A DNA stretch of 7,029 nt from Clostridiales bacterium. Lineage in GTDB: Bacteria > Bacillota > Clostridia > Christensenellales > JAISNN01. The notes under the pieces are model-generated. The model saw only the letters and a program-made list of their open reading frames with translations. It was not told the DNA's origin and made no database searches. Positions 5,618-7,029 of the stretch are shown here, piece after piece (the first letter of the stretch is position 1; each line of letters starts with the position of its first letter). Where the stretch lies: assembly GCA_031273965.1 (NCBI GenBank), contig JAISQX010000115.1:1-7029 (forward strand), in the 5' to 3' direction. The position numbers were made by a program, and so were the translations under genes.

Positions 5618-6925
5618 ATGAAAAATATTGACGACAAAAATTTTGAAGATAACGACATTGGTTTTAATGAAATTCCGGACAATATATTGGCATTTGGGAA
5701 AGGCGAGCCTTCGAGCTTAGACTCAAACTTTGAAATGGCGGACGCGGATTTTGCGCCTTATCCTTCGCCTTCGCGGGAACCCGACGACGGCTTTTCGTTT
5801 GAGGCTATAGCTCCGTCGTCGTGGACTTTGCCCTCCGAAGAGTTTGACGATATGCTGGAAGCCGCGTCATACTTTGACGGAATTACGGATGAGCCGGCAA
5901 AAGCCGGCGCGGAGGGGGAGTTTGAACCGCGGTTCTCGGACGGATTCAAAAATGTCGGGAATGAGTCAGCCGATGCGGAAAAGGAGGTTGAACCGTTTTC
6001 TTCGGACGGCGCCAAAAGCTTCGTGAGCGAATCCGCCGACGTGGACGCGGAGAATATATTTGAAACCGATAAAGCCGATTACAAAACCGAGCATATGGAC
6101 TTTAACGTACCGCCGGATACCGGTATTCATAAAAAAAGAGTCGTATTTATAATAGGCGCATCCGACGGAATAGGCGAAAAAACCGCCGAACTTCTCGTAC
6201 AAAAGGGTTGCGTCGTATATAACGGTTCGCGAACGCCGTGCGGCATCGTCGAAGTAAAAAATATAGTATTGGACGTCGTAAACGGCGATTATATAGACTC
6301 CGCCGTCGCGCAAATTCTTGCGGCCGAGCAAAAAATAGACGCTCTCGTCTATAGCGCCGGTTTTTCGATGACGGCGCCTTTGGAGTACGCCGAGGAGGAG
6401 GATTACCGCTATCTTTTCGACGTCAATTTCTTCGGATTCGTGCGCGCGGCAAAAGCCGTTATTCCGAACATGCGAGAAAACGGCGGAGGAAGAATAATAG
6501 CCGTCGGTTCTATGGGCGGAGTTTTGCCTATAGCCTTCGACAGCTTTTACAGCGCGAGCAAGACGGCGATGAATATGCTTATAAAAAGCATGGCTTTGGA
6601 ACTGGAACCGTTCGGAATAAAGGCGACGTCCGTAATGCCGGGAGGCACTGCGACCGGCTTTACGCGCAAACGCAAGGTTTATCCACCCGAAAAAACCGGC
6701 GTTTATGAAAAACAACTGATGAAAGCAAATACGGCTTTGGGAGCTATGGAACAGAACGGAATGCTTCCCGAAAAGGTTGCGGAAACCATAGCCGCGCTAA
6801 TAGACGCCCCCGCGCCCGCTCTTACATGCCCCGTCGGGTTAAAAAATAAAGTTATCATGGCGGCGGATAAAATCTTGCCGGATAACGTAAGCAATATGAT
6901 AATCAAAAATAGATACAGGGTTTGA
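5618..6925 (+). CDS. Short-chain dehydrogenase/reductase with acidic N-terminal extension
   Basis: The 435-residue product has a C-terminal classical SDR (about 173-435) that should reduce or oxidise a carbonyl/alcohol substrate with NAD(P)H; the substrate is unknown. Seen directly: Rossmann motif GASDGIG (180-186), YSAG (245-248) in place of NNAG, Asn270, Ser298 and YSASK (Tyr311, Lys315) as the full Asn-Ser-Tyr-Lys tetrad with the usual 13-residue Ser-Tyr spacing, and PGG (341-343). Arg205 after the second strand hints at NADP(H). The C-terminal CPVGLKNK and LPDN pattern fits the 17beta-HSD-like SDR subgroup. Residues 1-170 are acidic, rich in Asp, Glu, Ser, Phe and Pro, without a recognised domain, and contain a degenerate tandem repeat (101-121 and 123-145). 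Normal SDRs are about 250 residues and lack this. Start: ATG 5618 is the first after an in-frame TAG at 5579, but no Shine-Dalgarno is visible; internal Met40, Met79 and Met160 have none either. Confidence 0.88.
   Translation: MKNIDDKNFEDNDIGFNEIPDNILAFGKGEPSSLDSNFEMADADFAPYPSPSREPDDGFSFEAIAPSSWTLPSEEFDDMLEAASYFDGITDEPAKAGAEGEFEPRFSDGFKNVGNESADAEKEVEPFSSDGAKSFVSESADVDAENIFETDKADYKTEHMDFNVPPDTGIHKKRVVFIIGASDGIGEKTAELLVQKGCVVYNGSRTPCGIVEVKNIVLDVVNGDYIDSAVAQILAAEQKIDALVYSAGFSMTAPLEYAEEEDYRYLFDVNFFGFVRAAKAVIPNMRENGGGRIIAVGSMGGVLPIAFDSFYSASKTAMNMLIKSMALELEPFGIKATSVMPGGTATGFTRKRKVYPPEKTGVYEKQLMKANTALGAMEQNGMLPEKVAETIAALIDAPAPALTCPVGLKNKVIMAADKILPDNVSNMIIKNRYRV
5918..6052 (+). repeat. Two degenerate tandem copies of an acidic 21-23 residue unit in the dehydrogenase
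   Basis: Residues 101-121 begin EFEPRFSDGFK and end ESADAE; residues 123-145 begin EVEPFSSDGAK and end ESADVDAE. About 12 of 21 aligned positions match. The DNA also matches around gaaccg and tcggacgg. The unit lies in the acidic extension, not in the catalytic domain. Confidence 0.6.
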
Positions 6926-6950
6926 GGTATTTACGTTCAATTGCGTCAAT

Positions 6951-7029
6951 TTAAGCGTAAGACGGCGTCTTTTGTTTTGTTACATAGATCATCGCGCTTG
7001 AAGCGGCTTCAAGCGGTACTATCAGCTTT
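6951..7029 (-). CDS. Possible C-terminal end of a convergent gene, cut by the window edge
   Basis: On the minus strand one frame runs from the right edge for 25 codons to a TAA at 6953-6951, reading KLIVPLEAASSAMIYVTKQK then TPSYA. The composition is protein-like, and it would leave a 25-bp gap to the dehydrogenase stop, a normal convergent spacing. An open frame this short can arise by chance, and no family can be recognised from it. If real, the inverted repeat at 6995-7015 is coding and the hairpin at 6959-6971 overlaps its last codons. Confidence 0.35.
   Translation of the reverse strand, partial: KLIVPLEAASSAMIYVTKQKTPSYA
6959..6981 (+). terminator. Weak terminator candidate after the dehydrogenase gene
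   Basis: AAGAC (6959-6963) pairs with GTCTT (6967-6971) around GGC, followed by the T-rich tail TTGTTTTGTT. The stem is only five pairs, but the tail and the position 33 bases after the stop suit termination of the dehydrogenase transcript. Confidence 0.4.
6995..7015. repeat. Perfect 9-bp inverted repeat at the right edge
   Basis: CGCTTGAAG and CTTCAAGCG surround CGG. No T tract follows within the window on the plus strand. It may be a second terminator stem, or simply codons of the partial minus-strand frame (the LEAAS segment). Confidence 0.45.

Noticed and set aside
5893..5908. Hairpin GCCGGC-AAAA-GCCGGC within the dehydrogenase gene
   Set aside because: It encodes EPAKAGAE inside a repetitive acidic segment; no T tract follows, so it is most simply codon-level repetition.
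5966..6715. 249-codon minus-strand frame inside the dehydrogenase gene
   Set aside because: It is antisense to the catalytic SDR motifs and has no recognisable domain.

Overview
The window looks like part of a Bacillota genome, most likely an animal-associated Clostridia lineage; the exact group cannot be fixed from 7 kb. The signs are sigma-A type promoters with extended -10 elements, a Shine-Dalgarno site (AAGGTG) before the surface gene, a BspA-type leucine-rich-repeat lipoprotein carrying an InlB B-repeat, and moderate GC content with AT-rich intergenic DNA.

Layout: (1) 1-1839, plus strand: ftsH, the membrane AAA+ zinc protease, cut by the left window edge. (2) 1840-2085: the gap between two convergent genes, almost filled by a roughly 212-bp imperfect palindrome (1861-2072) made of four collinear helices. 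(3) 2086-4992, minus strand: a 968-residue secreted lipoprotein with three LRR blocks, its own ribosome binding site and an extended -10 promoter. (4) 4993-5617: a divergent intergenic region. It holds that promoter, a 14-bp palindrome, and a promoter / structured RNA / terminator unit (5268-5536) pointing right. (5) 5618-6925, plus strand: a classical short-chain dehydrogenase/reductase with an unusual acidic N-terminal extension of about 170 residues. (6) 6951-7029, minus strand: the possible end of a further convergent gene.

The three main genes do not form an operon. ftsH is convergent to the lipoprotein gene, which is divergent from the dehydrogenase gene, and I see no shared pathway. 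ftsH is housekeeping membrane quality control, the lipoprotein is probably a cell-surface adhesion or binding protein, and the dehydrogenase substrate is unknown. The parts most worth a second look are non-coding: the palindrome between ftsH and the lipoprotein gene, and the RNA unit upstream of the dehydrogenase, which is either an independent small RNA or a cis-acting leader/attenuator. The acidic extension on the dehydrogenase is the most unusual protein feature.
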